This document shows positions 9,394 through 17,202 of a stretch of 64,000 nt of DNA, piece after piece (position 1 is the first letter of the stretch; every line of letters begins with the position of its first letter). Origin of the DNA: an uncultured Mollicutes bacterium (lineage in GTDB: Bacteria; Bacillota_I; Bacilli_A; RFN20; CAG-826). The stretch covers positions 71,982 to 135,981 of the forward strand of contig CAMESA010000001.1 in NCBI GenBank assembly GCA_945935945.1. Reading direction: 5' to 3'. A program made the translations under genes and the position numbers. Below the pieces are notes generated by a model. That model did not search any database. It was not told the DNA's origin and was given only the letters and a program-made list of their open reading frames with translations.

Positions 9394-10269
9394 ATGGCTA
9401 AAGTATTAGTATTAGATGCAGGACATGGATTAAACACAAGTGGTAAACAAACAATGAATGGCTCTAAAGGAGTCATCAAAGAATGGACATTAAATAATAA
9501 TGTGTGCAACAAAATTCAAGCTATCTTAAAAGACTATGATGTAACTATTTACCGCACAGATGATACTACTGGGAAAACTGATATTTCATTATCTGAACGT
9601 GTGAAACGTTGTAACAATTACAAACCTGACTTATTTGTAAGTATTCATCATAATGCTGCTAGTGCGACAACTGCAACAGGTACAGAAGTTTACTGGCATA
9701 CAAAAGGTACTGCTGAGGATAAAAAGGTTGCAGGGATTATCGCTCCAAAATTGGCTTCTAAATGTAGTATGAAAAATCGTGGAGTTAAAACTGCCGAATT
9801 TACAGTATTAACTTGCAATGCTACAGCTATCTTAGCTGAAGGTGGATTCATGAGTACGGCTTCTGACTATGAGATTATCACGTCTGACAAAGGTCAACAA
9901 GCATATGCAGAAGCAGTTGCAGAATCAATTATTGAATACTTAGGATTAAAGAAAGTTGTTGCCACTACCACTCAATCTCCTCAATGGAAGAAAAACGACA
10001 AGGGTTGGTGGTATGAGTATGCAGATGGTTCATATCCAACTAGCAAATGGTTAAAAATCGACAACGAATGGTACTACTTTGGTGCTGATGGATATGCTTA
10101 TTGTGACAAATGGGTTCAAACAGATGGTGTTTGGTATTGGTTAAATGGAGACTGTAAAATGGTTAAGAATTGTGTTTTATTAATCAATGGTAAATACTAC
10201 GCTTTTGACAAAGACGGTAAGATGAAAACAGAAGTTGAAGTAAGCAACAAAGGAGATTTAATTTTATAA
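9394..10269 (+). CDS. Endolysin: N-acetylmuramoyl-L-alanine amidase (Amidase_3) with choline-binding-type repeats
   Basis: A 291-residue lysin. Residues 1-185 are an Amidase_3 zinc enzyme: DAGHG near the N-terminus, SIHHNA in the middle (zinc His) and AEGGFMS (catalytic Glu) near residue 150. From ~197 onward come cell-wall-binding repeats of the WY-D-G type (GWWYEYADGSYPTSKW, NEWYYFGADGYAYCDKW, GVWYWLNGDCKM), usual for lysins of streptococci, clostridia and related Firmicutes. It cleaves the bond between MurNAc and L-Ala in peptidoglycan. It has no signal peptide, so export depends on the holin just upstream. An AAAGAGGGGG site precedes the start. Confidence 0.93.
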   Translation: MAKVLVLDAGHGLNTSGKQTMNGSKGVIKEWTLNNNVCNKIQAILKDYDVTIYRTDDTTGKTDISLSERVKRCNNYKPDLFVSIHHNAASATTATGTEVYWHTKGTAEDKKVAGIIAPKLASKCSMKNRGVKTAEFTVLTCNATAILAEGGFMSTASDYEIITSDKGQQAYAEAVAESIIEYLGLKKVVATTTQSPQWKKNDKGWWYEYADGSYPTSKWLKIDNEWYYFGADGYAYCDKWVQTDGVWYWLNGDCKMVKNCVLLINGKYYAFDKDGKMKTEVEVSNKGDLIL

Positions 10270-10287
10270 TTAACCTCCCAGATAAGC

Positions 10288-10323
10288 AAAATAGACACTC
10301 ATTTACTTGGGTGTCTATTTCTA
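10288..10323 (+). terminator. Rho-independent terminator after endolysin gene
   Basis: A 10-bp perfect stem (10288-10297 with 10311-10320) has a 13-nt loop and a T-rich 3' side. A longer reading of the next gene from a TTG at 10307 would start inside this hairpin, which is one reason to prefer the ATG at 10352. Confidence 0.75.
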
Positions 10324-10351
10324 TATGAATATAAATTTGAAAGGTGATTTT

Positions 10352-11170
10352 ATGCTATATGACACAACAATAAATATTAAATCAAAAAATTTCCTGTTTC
10401 TGAATGAAAGAAAAAGATCACTCATGTCTTTTGATGATGAGTTTATCTTCACTATTGGACAACAAAATAAAAACTTCATTATTGATTATATGCAATTCCT
10501 AGCCTATACAGACCTAACCTTAAAGACTTGTACGAATATTAAATATCATGTAATCATGTTCTTCACATGGAATCGTGACCACAATAACAATAAAAACTTT
10601 AGACAAATCTCAATGACACAAGCAAGAAACTTCTTCTTATGGGTAAAGGATAATAATTACTCATACACAAGAGCTAAAATTATTCGTACCGATTTAGCAG
10701 GATTAGGTGACTTTGGTGAGTTTGTATTGGGTAGAGACCCATTGAGTACAAAAGGAATGGCTAATCAGTGGCATGGCTACACAAACTTTTGGAGAAGTGT
10801 AGATATTTGCCAAACGGAAGATTTTAATAAATTGGGTGATCCTAATAGTGTATCATTCCCAAAAGAGAAACTTGAAACTTTAAGAATGTATTTATCAATG
10901 AAACATGACTATATTGGATTAGTCATTTTGGATTATGCTCATTTAGGAGCAGATATTTTAACATTAAGAATTGATAGTGAGGACTTCAATCCTGCTAAGA
11001 AATATAGTGAGCAATACTTACGTTGGCGAGAGAGAATGGGGATTATCATTCCTGACGTATTGGTAATGAAGAATAATCGAGGAGAGTATATTCCAATGGG
11101 GTTAAGTGAGTTAAGGGATTATACTCGTATGTTCTCAGTATTCTTAGGAAGAGAATTTGTAATTTGCTAG
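10352..11170 (+). CDS. Tyrosine-recombinase-like protein without visible catalytic residues
   Basis: A 272-residue protein. Residues ~40-135 resemble the SAM-like core-binding domain of tyrosine recombinases (helical, with YMQFLAYTDLTLKTCTNIKY then a GLGDFGEFV helix). The C-terminal half (GLVILDYAHLGADILTLR...) has the length for a catalytic domain, but I cannot find the R...HxxR...Y set, so it may be a degenerate or repurposed recombinase fold. The ATG at 10352 has an AAAGGTGA site; the upstream TTG lies in a terminator. It sits at the end of the late strand, between lysin and a small basic protein. Function unknown. Confidence 0.5.
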   Translation: MLYDTTINIKSKNFLFLNERKRSLMSFDDEFIFTIGQQNKNFIIDYMQFLAYTDLTLKTCTNIKYHVIMFFTWNRDHNNNKNFRQISMTQARNFFLWVKDNNYSYTRAKIIRTDLAGLGDFGEFVLGRDPLSTKGMANQWHGYTNFWRSVDICQTEDFNKLGDPNSVSFPKEKLETLRMYLSMKHDYIGLVILDYAHLGADILTLRIDSEDFNPAKKYSEQYLRWRERMGIIIPDVLVMKNNRGEYIPMGLSELRDYTRMFSVFLGREFVIC

Positions 11171-11196
11171 ATATATGAAGATAGGAGATATGAATT

Positions 11197-11490
11197 ATGG
11201 CAAAAACTAGAGAAAATCATCGTAACAAGAAGAAAGCACCAAAGGTATATGTTGAGTTGGATTTGAAACAATTCAATGATATTCTTAAACCAAAGGAATC
11301 GAAGTTTAAAGGCAAGAAAGATAATAGAGGTAAGATTAGAAGCAATAGAGATAATAAATATAATGATAAAGGCGATAAAAAGTCTTACAACAAAGACAAA
11401 CAAAATAACAATCATAACAACAATAGAAATGGTAAGCCTAAGTACAATGGCAAACCAAATCAAAACAAATCTAAACAACCTAAACAATAA
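11197..11490 (+). CDS. Small Lys/Asn-rich basic protein
   Basis: A 97-residue protein with an ATAGGAGATATGAATT leader. The N-terminal ~35 residues are mixed; the remaining ~60 are low-complexity Lys, Asn, Asp and Gln with almost no hydrophobic residues, so this region is disordered and very basic. Such proteins often bind nucleic acid or neutralise DNA in virions, but nothing specific can be claimed. It is the last plus-strand gene before the bidirectional terminator. The opposite-strand open frame across it is an artefact of the codon composition. Confidence 0.6.
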   Translation: MAKTRENHRNKKKAPKVYVELDLKQFNDILKPKESKFKGKKDNRGKIRSNRDNKYNDKGDKKSYNKDKQNNNHNNNRNGKPKYNGKPNQNKSKQPKQ

Positions 11491-11534
11491 AAGGGAGTAG
11501 TACACTTAATTGTGTATTACTCCCTTACTTTTTT
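11491..11534. terminator. Bidirectional terminator between convergent late and early operons
   Basis: A 15-bp stem with a single wobble (11491-11505 with 11512-11526) and a 6-nt loop. TTTTTT lies downstream on the plus strand, and on the minus strand the hairpin is followed by TTTTATTG. It separates plus-strand late genes from minus-strand early genes and should stop transcripts from both sides. Confidence 0.85.
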
Positions 11535-11555
11535 GCGTTTTACATTTATGTATTA

Positions 11556-12275
11556 CTACCAACCTTTTCTTATGTATCTCCAATCTACGCCTGAAATATC
11601 TAAATTGAGGTCTGTGTCATAAACCCACAAGTCAATTTTGTTCGAGCGAGAACATTCACCACAGGCATCACCAACATAGCCTAACCAAGTTTTATCGCCT
11701 TGCTTGACTTCAATTACACTGCCATAAATATTCCAAATGCCTCTCGAATCTTGACCACTATTCATGACTTCGTTGATATTGATAGCATAAATAGGAATCC
11801 AACCATATTCAGCATCATTATAGTGCATGACATTATTAATAGTCTTAACATTTGGATGACCATAATATAATCCACTACCCAACTTAGTCTCGCCCTCAGC
11901 AATTGCATATACTGTTTGACGATAACCTTGTCGATCAAAACTATTTAACCATTGTTGGTATTGACGTTCTTGTTCTTGTCGCTTTTGTTCTTCTTCTAAA
12001 CGCCTTAACTCTTCCTCAACTCTACGTTGTTCCTCTGCAATTCTCTCTTGCTCTAAACGTTCTTGTTCTTCTTTGTATTGATAATACCCTTGCACATACT
12101 CCAAAGTTTCAAGAGATGGTAACTCACGAGAATAAGTAGGTGCAAGAATATCTTCTATAATCATTTGCATTTCTATTGCTTCTAATTCCGAATAGTGTCT
12201 CTGTTCGATTGTTTGGTCAGTATTAACGCTACATAAAACCAATCCCAAACCACATAACGATAATACATTTGCCAT
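11556..12275 (-). CDS. Secreted coiled-coil protein with expansin/RlpA-like C-terminal domain
   Basis: A 239-residue protein. Residues 1-19 form a hydrophobic signal-peptide-like segment (VLSLCGLGLVLCSV). Residues ~65-110 are a very charged coiled coil of Glu, Arg and Gln repeats. The C-terminal ~110 residues (YGHPNVKTINNVM, GSVIEVKQGD, VGDACGECSRSNKIDLWVYD) resemble a double-psi beta-barrel of the expansin/barwin/3D type, where a Cys-x-x-Cys and an IDL motif are common. Such domains bind or cut peptidoglycan. It ends the leftmost early transcription unit (dut, endonuclease, this gene). A cell-wall role during early infection is inference. Confidence 0.55.
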   Translation of the reverse strand: MANVLSLCGLGLVLCSVNTDQTIEQRHYSELEAIEMQMIIEDILAPTYSRELPSLETLEYVQGYYQYKEEQERLEQERIAEEQRRVEEELRRLEEEQKRQEQERQYQQWLNSFDRQGYRQTVYAIAEGETKLGSGLYYGHPNVKTINNVMHYNDAEYGWIPIYAININEVMNSGQDSRGIWNIYGSVIEVKQGDKTWLGYVGDACGECSRSNKIDLWVYDTDLNLDISGVDWRYIRKGW

Positions 12276-12290
12276 AATGCTTTTCTCCTT

Positions 12291-13101
12291 TTAATTATTA
12301 AACAATAATTGCCTCAACTCTCTAACTTCATCTTGCGTCAACGACTTGGGGACTTCCTTGTGATATTTTAAAATATCTTCTATTTTAAACCAGTAGAATC
12401 CGTAAGCACTAACTGCCACCCCTCTACAACACTTACTGATGGAAGATTGGTTAAAAGGGGCACTTCTTTGGCTTTCATAAACTTTAACCTCTCCGCTTTC
12501 TTTATCTATGGATATAATCGGTATCTTTGGAATATGGTTTCCATTTCTTATTACAGCTTCCCTCACGTTAGAAGAGTTGGTTAGAAAAGAGCATAGTTCT
12601 AAACAATAGATTTTATTACCTGTTAATTTACTATCTTTATCCAATGCAACCCTTTCATTTGGGTGGTTTAACCAATAATCATATCCTTCAATAAGTGGCA
12701 AGTCTTCCAAGAAGTTTGCAAAACAATGCCAACGTTCACAAACTTCACAGTCTTTATAAGTGGGCACTCTTTTATGCAGGGTGGGGCAGTAACACCTCTC
12801 TAACATTCTATACCACAGCCTATATTCTCGCACCTCTTTACCGTCTAGCCCTGTCTTTGGTTGAACCCCATATTTATTCGCACCTAGATAGCCAACTCCA
12901 AATACGGTTTTGATATATGGGTTTTTAACCTTACCATTGACAACACTGTTATAATTTGTTCTTAGTTTAAAACGGTATTTATCTTGAAATTCAATAACTA
13001 CGTTGGAAGCGTTGTGGTATTCTATTATCCTTACTGTACTTCCTTGTTTGGTGAAGTGTATCTCACCAACTCTGTCTTTCCTTGTTTTTCGTATAACGCA
13101 T
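12291..13101 (-). CDS. Free-standing homing endonuclease with disrupted or non-AUG start
   Basis: The core (WYRMLERCY, W-x-C-F-A-N-F, EGYDYWL, LDKDSK, NKIYCLE) matches the phage HNH/AP2-like homing endonuclease at 52143-53096. The same frame stays open upstream to 13100 and adds ~90 sensible residues (DRVGEIHFTKQGSTVRIIEY, then KNPYIKTVFGVGYLG), so the internal GTG at 12833 is not the real start. The ATG at 13101, just after AAAGGAG, is one base out of frame. Either a +1 frameshift or mutation lies near 13078-13095, or translation starts at an in-frame ATA at 13094, nine bases from the GGAG. It follows dut on the same transcript. Probably selfish DNA. Confidence 0.6.
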
Positions 13102-13131
13102 CACTCCTTTCGATTTGATTTGTTTATTTTG

Positions 13132-13635
13132 TTATTTTGGACTTCGATTACTACTTCCAAATCCTCCAATGCGTTCTTCGTGTAAAGTTGTATCTTCATC
13201 TGCAACTAGATAGTGTTGGAATACTCCTTGAGCAATTCGATCATATGGTTCGATAGTCACTGGTTCGTTTGTTGGGTTGTATAAACAGATTCCAATGTTT
13301 CCTCCATTTGAGGGATTTGCATAATATGTAGAATCAATTATTCCTGTGGTATTTTTCAACATTAATCCTTTCTTGATTCCAATTGATGAGCGAACATGAA
13401 TTAATAAAACTTCATCTTCTTGCATATAGGCACAAACATCTGTCCAGAATAAATGTGATTGTCCTGGTTGAATAATCACTTGTTCATCTTTAGAGTAGAA
13501 GTCATAACCTGCCGAACCTTTATCGCCACGTACAGGCAAGATAGTTGTTACTTGGGGTAATTTCAAATGTTGTTGTTCAACCTCTTCAAACCCTCGTAAT
13601 CGTTTAATAACTGTTGCTTGTTTTGATGAATTCAT
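13132..13635 (-). CDS. dut: dUTPase (dUTP diphosphatase)
   Basis: A trimeric-type dUTPase with all five motifs in order: SAGYDF, RSSIGIKKG, GIIDSTY, PYDRIAQGVF and RIGGFGSS near the C-terminus. It hydrolyses dUTP to dUMP and pyrophosphate, keeping uracil out of phage DNA and feeding dTMP synthesis. I place the start at the ATG at 13635, spaced from GAAAGG, not the ATG nine bases upstream, which touches the ribosome site. The gene has its own early promoter and groups with tdk and two ribonucleotide reductases as a nucleotide-supply block. Length (167 residues) is slightly above the usual ~145 because of an N-terminal extension. Confidence 0.93.
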   Translation of the reverse strand: MNSSKQATVIKRLRGFEEVEQQHLKLPQVTTILPVRGDKGSAGYDFYSKDEQVIIQPGQSHLFWTDVCAYMQEDEVLLIHVRSSIGIKKGLMLKNTTGIIDSTYYANPSNGGNIGICLYNPTNEPVTIEPYDRIAQGVFQHYLVADEDTTLHEERIGGFGSSNRSPK

Positions 13636-13685
13636 ATGTATCATACCTTTCTTTATGTATTCCCACCAACCACCCTACATTTACT

Positions 13686-13714
13686 ATTTTAAACTATTGA
13701 GTAGTATATGTCAA
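13686..13714 (-). promoter_or_regulatory. Early promoter upstream of dut
   Basis: On the minus strand: TTGACA (13714-13709), 17-bp spacer, TAAAAT (13691-13686), then TAGTAAATGTAG. It matches the repeated early-promoter consensus of this window. Confidence 0.8.
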
Positions 13715-13745
13715 CAATAAAGGTTTAATTTTATCAATAAATATT

Positions 13746-13946
13746 TTATGAGTTACTTATCTCAACCTCGTGACCACACTTGATACATTGGTATTTGCAT
13801 TTATAAACTTTGTCATCACTACAATACTCAACAACCAAAGGCGTGAAAGTGTGTTGACATTTTGCCTTAGACGGTTGAGATAGTCGATATATACGATAAG
13901 CAAAATCAAATAAAATTACAATTCCTGCGAGAATAAACCAAACCAT
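13746..13946 (-). CDS. Small membrane protein with zinc-ribbon-like tail
   Basis: A 66-residue protein. Residues 2-20 form one membrane segment (VWFILAGIVILFDFAYRIY). The C-terminal part has paired cysteines and histidines (KCQH, then KCKYQCIKCGHEVE), consistent with a small zinc-binding domain exposed to the cytoplasm. The ribosome site AGAGGTG precedes the ATG. It lies 11 bases after the 210-residue protein and belongs to the transcript that also carries the radical SAM and thymidine kinase genes. Function unknown. Confidence 0.6.
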   Translation of the reverse strand: MVWFILAGIVILFDFAYRIYRLSQPSKAKCQHTFTPLVVEYCSDDKVYKCKYQCIKCGHEVEISNS

Positions 13947-13957
13947 ATAAACACCTC

Positions 13958-14590
13958 TTACTTAATGATTAACCATTGGTCATCAATTTCTTCAAACTCA
14001 AATGATCCATATTGAGTAATTGTGGCTTTACTCTGCCCTTGCAGCAAACTAGAATCCACATCAAGTTTATAGTAGTAATTACTATAAATAGACTGAATGA
14101 CGCTACCTTGTTTCATGGCTTCAAATGCCACATTAAAGTCAACTGGTTTAGGCTGTTCTTTCTTAGTAAACTTAGAATCCAAAGAGAATGACATACAACC
14201 TGTGTCATCACCAAACATTAAGCGACCATCCACCATTTTAATAAACTTATTATATAGGGTATATTCTTCACCCTCTTGCATATTGGCAAACACTTCTCGC
14301 CAAGTGAAATCTTCGGGTTCGACTTGCCAACTAATAGCATTTTCCATCTCGTCAATATCAACACTGTCAAGATCAGAATAGCCAAGAGAACCAAAGTACA
14401 TATCGAAGTAGATTACATCACCGTCTACTATTCCATCCTTTAGATAGGTGCAATTTGTTGGTTTATCGCCACTACACCATAGCAAACCTTGTTTTTCACA
14501 CTGAGTCAAGAAATCCATTTCTTCCTCAACTGTTCCACAACGAACTGAGAATTCACCTTGTTTGAATCCTAACCAATTAAAATCTTTCAT
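13958..14590 (-). CDS. Early protein of unknown function, possible tandem Tad2/DUF2829-like repeats
   Basis: A 210-residue acidic protein with an AGGAGAGGTATAT leader. The N-terminal ~60 residues (VRCGTVEEEMDFLTQCEKQGLLWCSGD) match a phage family that begins with a Thr-Glu-Glu helix and a Leu-Trp-Ser-Gly turn. The rest seems to hold two copies of a small fold with the pattern F-x-E-V/A-F-x-x-M-x-x-G (TWREVFANMQEGEEY and NVAFEAMKQGSVI), which recalls DUF2829/Tad2-like domains that bind cyclic-ADP-ribose signals in Thoeris immunity. That link is a hypothesis from pattern only. The neighbours are tdk and a zinc-ribbon membrane protein. Confidence 0.45.
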   Translation of the reverse strand: MKDFNWLGFKQGEFSVRCGTVEEEMDFLTQCEKQGLLWCSGDKPTNCTYLKDGIVDGDVIYFDMYFGSLGYSDLDSVDIDEMENAISWQVEPEDFTWREVFANMQEGEEYTLYNKFIKMVDGRLMFGDDTGCMSFSLDSKFTKKEQPKPVDFNVAFEAMKQGSVIQSIYSNYYYKLDVDSSLLQGQSKATITQYGSFEFEEIDDQWLIIK

Positions 14591-14602
14591 ATATACCTCT
14601 CC

Positions 14603-15235
14603 TTATTTATTATATTTGTATGTATTTGTAATTTCATGATAACAATTTTGACAGACACTTGTATATTTGTCAAGTCCATCAATATCGCCCACTTGTTTCC
14701 CATTTCCTTCTACATAGGGAATATCGTTGATATATCTCACATGGGTTGTAGCCTTGTTGGAACAATGATGGCATTTGCTTTTTATTTCCTCGATTGAATC
14801 AGCTAAGACTAACAATTGCTCACTGGCTTCAAATAATTGATTGAGATAATTTGTCTTTAGTCCATAACAGAATACTCTAACATTATATCGACTACGAGTT
14901 AATTCAAACAATTGTTGAATATGCTCTTTTGTTGCAAAGTTGATTTCATCAACAAAGACACACACGTCATCAAGTTTGCCACCATTTGATAAATGTTGCC
15001 CCATTAAACTAAATACCAATTTGAATAGGTTGGTATCTTCGTCAAACACATGACAACTCAATTCTGACTTGATTGCTCGTGATTTGATTGTATTATCTGA
15101 GCGAGTATCGAATGATGGCTTCAATACGAACGTTGTTGAGCCAGATTGCTCAAATTGATGTTGCTTACAGATAAGTTGCCCAGATTTTAAGCTAGACATA
15201 CAGCCGTAAAAATAGTATAGTTTACCTCTGCTCAT
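14603..15235 (-). CDS. tdk: Thymidine kinase
   Basis: About 210 residues with the type II thymidine kinase layout: N-terminal P-loop (YGCMSSLKSGQ), Walker B-like VDEINF, the FCYGLKTNYLNQLFEAS segment (lasso region), and two Cys pairs (KCHHC and CQNC) for the structural zinc. It phosphorylates thymidine to dTMP. The P-loop is odd: the usual Ser/Ala-Gly-Lys is Ser-Leu-Lys, so the flexible Gly is lost, as in some divergent phage kinases. I place the start at the second ATG (15235), which fits the recurring GGAGA-x-CATATG leader; the first ATG is too near the ribosome site. Confidence 0.85.
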   Translation of the reverse strand: MSRGKLYYFYGCMSSLKSGQLICKQHQFEQSGSTTFVLKPSFDTRSDNTIKSRAIKSELSCHVFDEDTNLFKLVFSLMGQHLSNGGKLDDVCVFVDEINFATKEHIQQLFELTRSRYNVRVFCYGLKTNYLNQLFEASEQLLVLADSIEEIKSKCHHCSNKATTHVRYINDIPYVEGNGKQVGDIDGLDKYTSVCQNCYHEITNTYKYNK

Positions 15236-15298
15236 ATGCATCTCTCCTTTTTGAGAATCATCAACCTCTATGGAGTAGAAGTTGACGATTGTTATGTA

Positions 15299-16393
15299 TT
15301 ATTTATTATTCTCTATGTATTGGAATTTAGGTGAGAATGGTGACGAAGCTCTGTCAAAACGTTTCTCATAGAAGTCATTTACAGTCTTGCAACCCTCTGT
15401 TCTATTTGAAGTAAAAAGTTGACACGCTTTACAGTCGGCAAAATCACCTAGGTTATCTTGAACGTCCTCCAATGTATAGTCAATACCTTTTTCATACATT
15501 AGGCTTGTATTATTAAATGACGTAGACTTTTTAACCAATGTATCCCCACAGCAACATTTTCCTTTTGAAATGAAATGTAAATCATTGTCGGCAATACTAT
15601 AAGGAATACCATACTCTTCGAGCTTATCAATAAACTCTTGATAATAGTGAAGTCTTATAGAAGGCTTCAAATTCAACAACCCCATTTGAGTGAAGCTCTC
15701 TTTTTCTAAGCCAAGTAACTCCATCATTTCTTCTTTGTGTTCTTTGTTTTGAGGTACGAGTTTAATTCCTTCGATTGTGAACCAATCAGCATCTTTGAAA
15801 ACTTCAATAATTTTAGTAGTTGTAACCCCAGGCATAAATGGTTGTATACGAATACCGACTTTAAACCCTTTTGATTTTAAATCCTTATAAAATGCAATGC
15901 GTTTATCAATATCTGGCACTAAAGGTTCGATGTCTTTTCTATCATCTACATTTGTTACGCTTAGTTGGAAAGTATGTAGGTCTGGGCGAATGTCTGCTCC
16001 ATATACACTATCTGACTTTGTACTAAATAAAATTGATATTCCATATTGATTTGTAATATCAATCATTTGCTTTGTAATCTGTAATTTCTTTTCTGCTGGT
16101 TGGAAAGGGTCACTCATGCCTCCACAGTGCCAAGTAATTTCTTCTTTTAACAACACATCAAGGAATGATTCTTTATTGTAAATGCCCTTATTATAAACTT
16201 TATCCAACTTTCTTTCTAACCAACCTAGATTTGCAACTTGAAGTGTCTTTTCAAATTCCATTACTTTACGACAATTTGCAAAGCAATATTTACATCCGAA
16301 AGAACAAGTTTTATATGTATCCACTCGAAGTGGTACTCCACAGATTGCAAATTTGCTACTAACATTTAAAGGTGTAAATTTTTTGAACTCCAT
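15299..16393 (-). CDS. Radical SAM protein, spore photoproduct lyase-like (COG1533)
   Basis: A 364-residue protein with the radical SAM CxxxCxxC motif (TCSFGCKYCFANC, around residues 30-40), followed by a TIM-barrel-like pattern (WHCGGMSDPFQPAEKK, ILFSTKSD, GIRIQPFMPG). This matches the SplB/photolyase-like branch of radical SAM enzymes. The C-terminal ~100 residues add more cysteines (GKCCCGDTL, CKACQL), which could hold a second cluster or zinc. The substrate is unknown; DNA-lesion repair or nucleic-acid modification are possible. It has its own early promoter and heads the transcript that includes tdk. Ribosome site AGGAGGAAGATAT. Confidence 0.75.
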   Translation of the reverse strand: MEFKKFTPLNVSSKFAICGVPLRVDTYKTCSFGCKYCFANCRKVMEFEKTLQVANLGWLERKLDKVYNKGIYNKESFLDVLLKEEITWHCGGMSDPFQPAEKKLQITKQMIDITNQYGISILFSTKSDSVYGADIRPDLHTFQLSVTNVDDRKDIEPLVPDIDKRIAFYKDLKSKGFKVGIRIQPFMPGVTTTKIIEVFKDADWFTIEGIKLVPQNKEHKEEMMELLGLEKESFTQMGLLNLKPSIRLHYYQEFIDKLEEYGIPYSIADNDLHFISKGKCCCGDTLVKKSTSFNNTSLMYEKGIDYTLEDVQDNLGDFADCKACQLFTSNRTEGCKTVNDFYEKRFDRASSPFSPKFQYIENNK

Positions 16394-16426
16394 ATATCTT
16401 CCTCCTAATAATTAACTACATTTACT

Positions 16427-16455
16427 ATTATATACTCTTAGTTTACATTTGTCAA
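16427..16455 (-). promoter_or_regulatory. Early promoter upstream of radical SAM gene
   Basis: TTGACA (16455-16450), 17-bp spacer, TATAAT (16432-16427), then AGTAAATGTAG on the minus strand. A near-perfect match to the consensus. It drives the radical SAM, tdk and two small genes. Confidence 0.88.
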
Positions 16456-16495
16456 CTAAAAGTGCAAATTAATTTTATTGCTCATATGTATTTTA

Positions 16496-17155
16496 TTACT
16501 CTTCCATTGGTAAGCCAAAAGCAAAGTATAATTGCTCTTTGGTATATTTCTTGCTTAATTGCTTGTTAATGGTTTTTAACCTAGCATGAAGTGCTTGAGG
16601 TGTAATGCCATAACTCTCACTAATCTTTGTCGGACTTTCTTTATGAATGTAGTAACGTTCAACAAGATCAACTTGAATGTCATTTAGACTTGATTTAATT
16701 AATCTCCAACCATTGTCTGGATTAGGTTCTCCATTAATAGCTAGTTCTTCATAATCCTTTTCATCAACAACCATGTTTGCAAACGAGAACCCCATCTCAT
16801 TCATCTTTTCGATTGATAACAGTCGCTGATTTAAGTCACCAGTCTTTGCTTTGCTAAACTTACGAATCTCTTGAAGGATGTAGCCTTTAATACAAGTGTA
16901 ACAATATGTATCAAATGAGTTTTCTTTGTTGATATCAAATCTAGTTACTGCTTTATAAATGGCATCCAATCCGATTGAAACTAAATCACTATAATCAACT
17001 CCTGGTAATCGTGTTGTATTTGTCTTGTTGACGATTTTATAAACCATTGGGTAGTAATTTAAAATTACCTCTTCCATTTTGTTTGAATTGTATTTTGCCT
17101 CCTCAATATCTTGTTTTGTTAATTTCTTTGTGTGTACCTGTTTAAATTCTCTCAT
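16496..17155 (-). CDS. Phage-encoded RNA polymerase sigma factor
   Basis: A 219-residue sigma-70-family protein. Region 2 is clear (DYSDLVSIGLDAIYKAVTRF, FDTYCYTCIKGYILQEIRK). Region 4 with its helix-turn-helix is near the C-terminus (DLVERYYIHKESPTKISESYG, ALHARLKTINKQL). Region 1 is absent, as in alternative sigma factors. It probably redirects host RNA polymerase to middle or late phage promoters. I place the start at ATG 17155 (GGAGG site upstream) because the longer frame from 17197 would begin at the predicted transcription start of the promoter at 17203-17231. It is a single-gene transcription unit. Confidence 0.88.
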   Translation of the reverse strand: MREFKQVHTKKLTKQDIEEAKYNSNKMEEVILNYYPMVYKIVNKTNTTRLPGVDYSDLVSIGLDAIYKAVTRFDINKENSFDTYCYTCIKGYILQEIRKFSKAKTGDLNQRLLSIEKMNEMGFSFANMVVDEKDYEELAINGEPNPDNGWRLIKSSLNDIQVDLVERYYIHKESPTKISESYGITPQALHARLKTINKQLSKKYTKEQLYFAFGLPMEE

Positions 17156-17202
17156 CTCTCTGTCCTCCACTTTATATTTGTCAACTCTCCTTGACATTTA
17201 TT

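Noticed and set aside
11167..11505. Minus-strand frame opposite the small basic protein
   Set aside because: The Asn/Lys-rich plus-strand codons give Ile/Phe/Val-rich antisense sequence; the frame would also start within the bidirectional terminator.
15256..15290. Inverted repeat between the radical SAM and tdk genes (AATCATCAAC/GTTGACGATT) as terminator
   Set aside because: The stem is near perfect but has no T-tract on the minus strand, and tdk downstream has no promoter of its own, so termination here is unlikely.
17156..17197. Longer sigma factor start at 17197
   Set aside because: It lies about five bases from the -10 box, at the expected transcription start, and has no leader. ATG 17155 has a GGAGG site.
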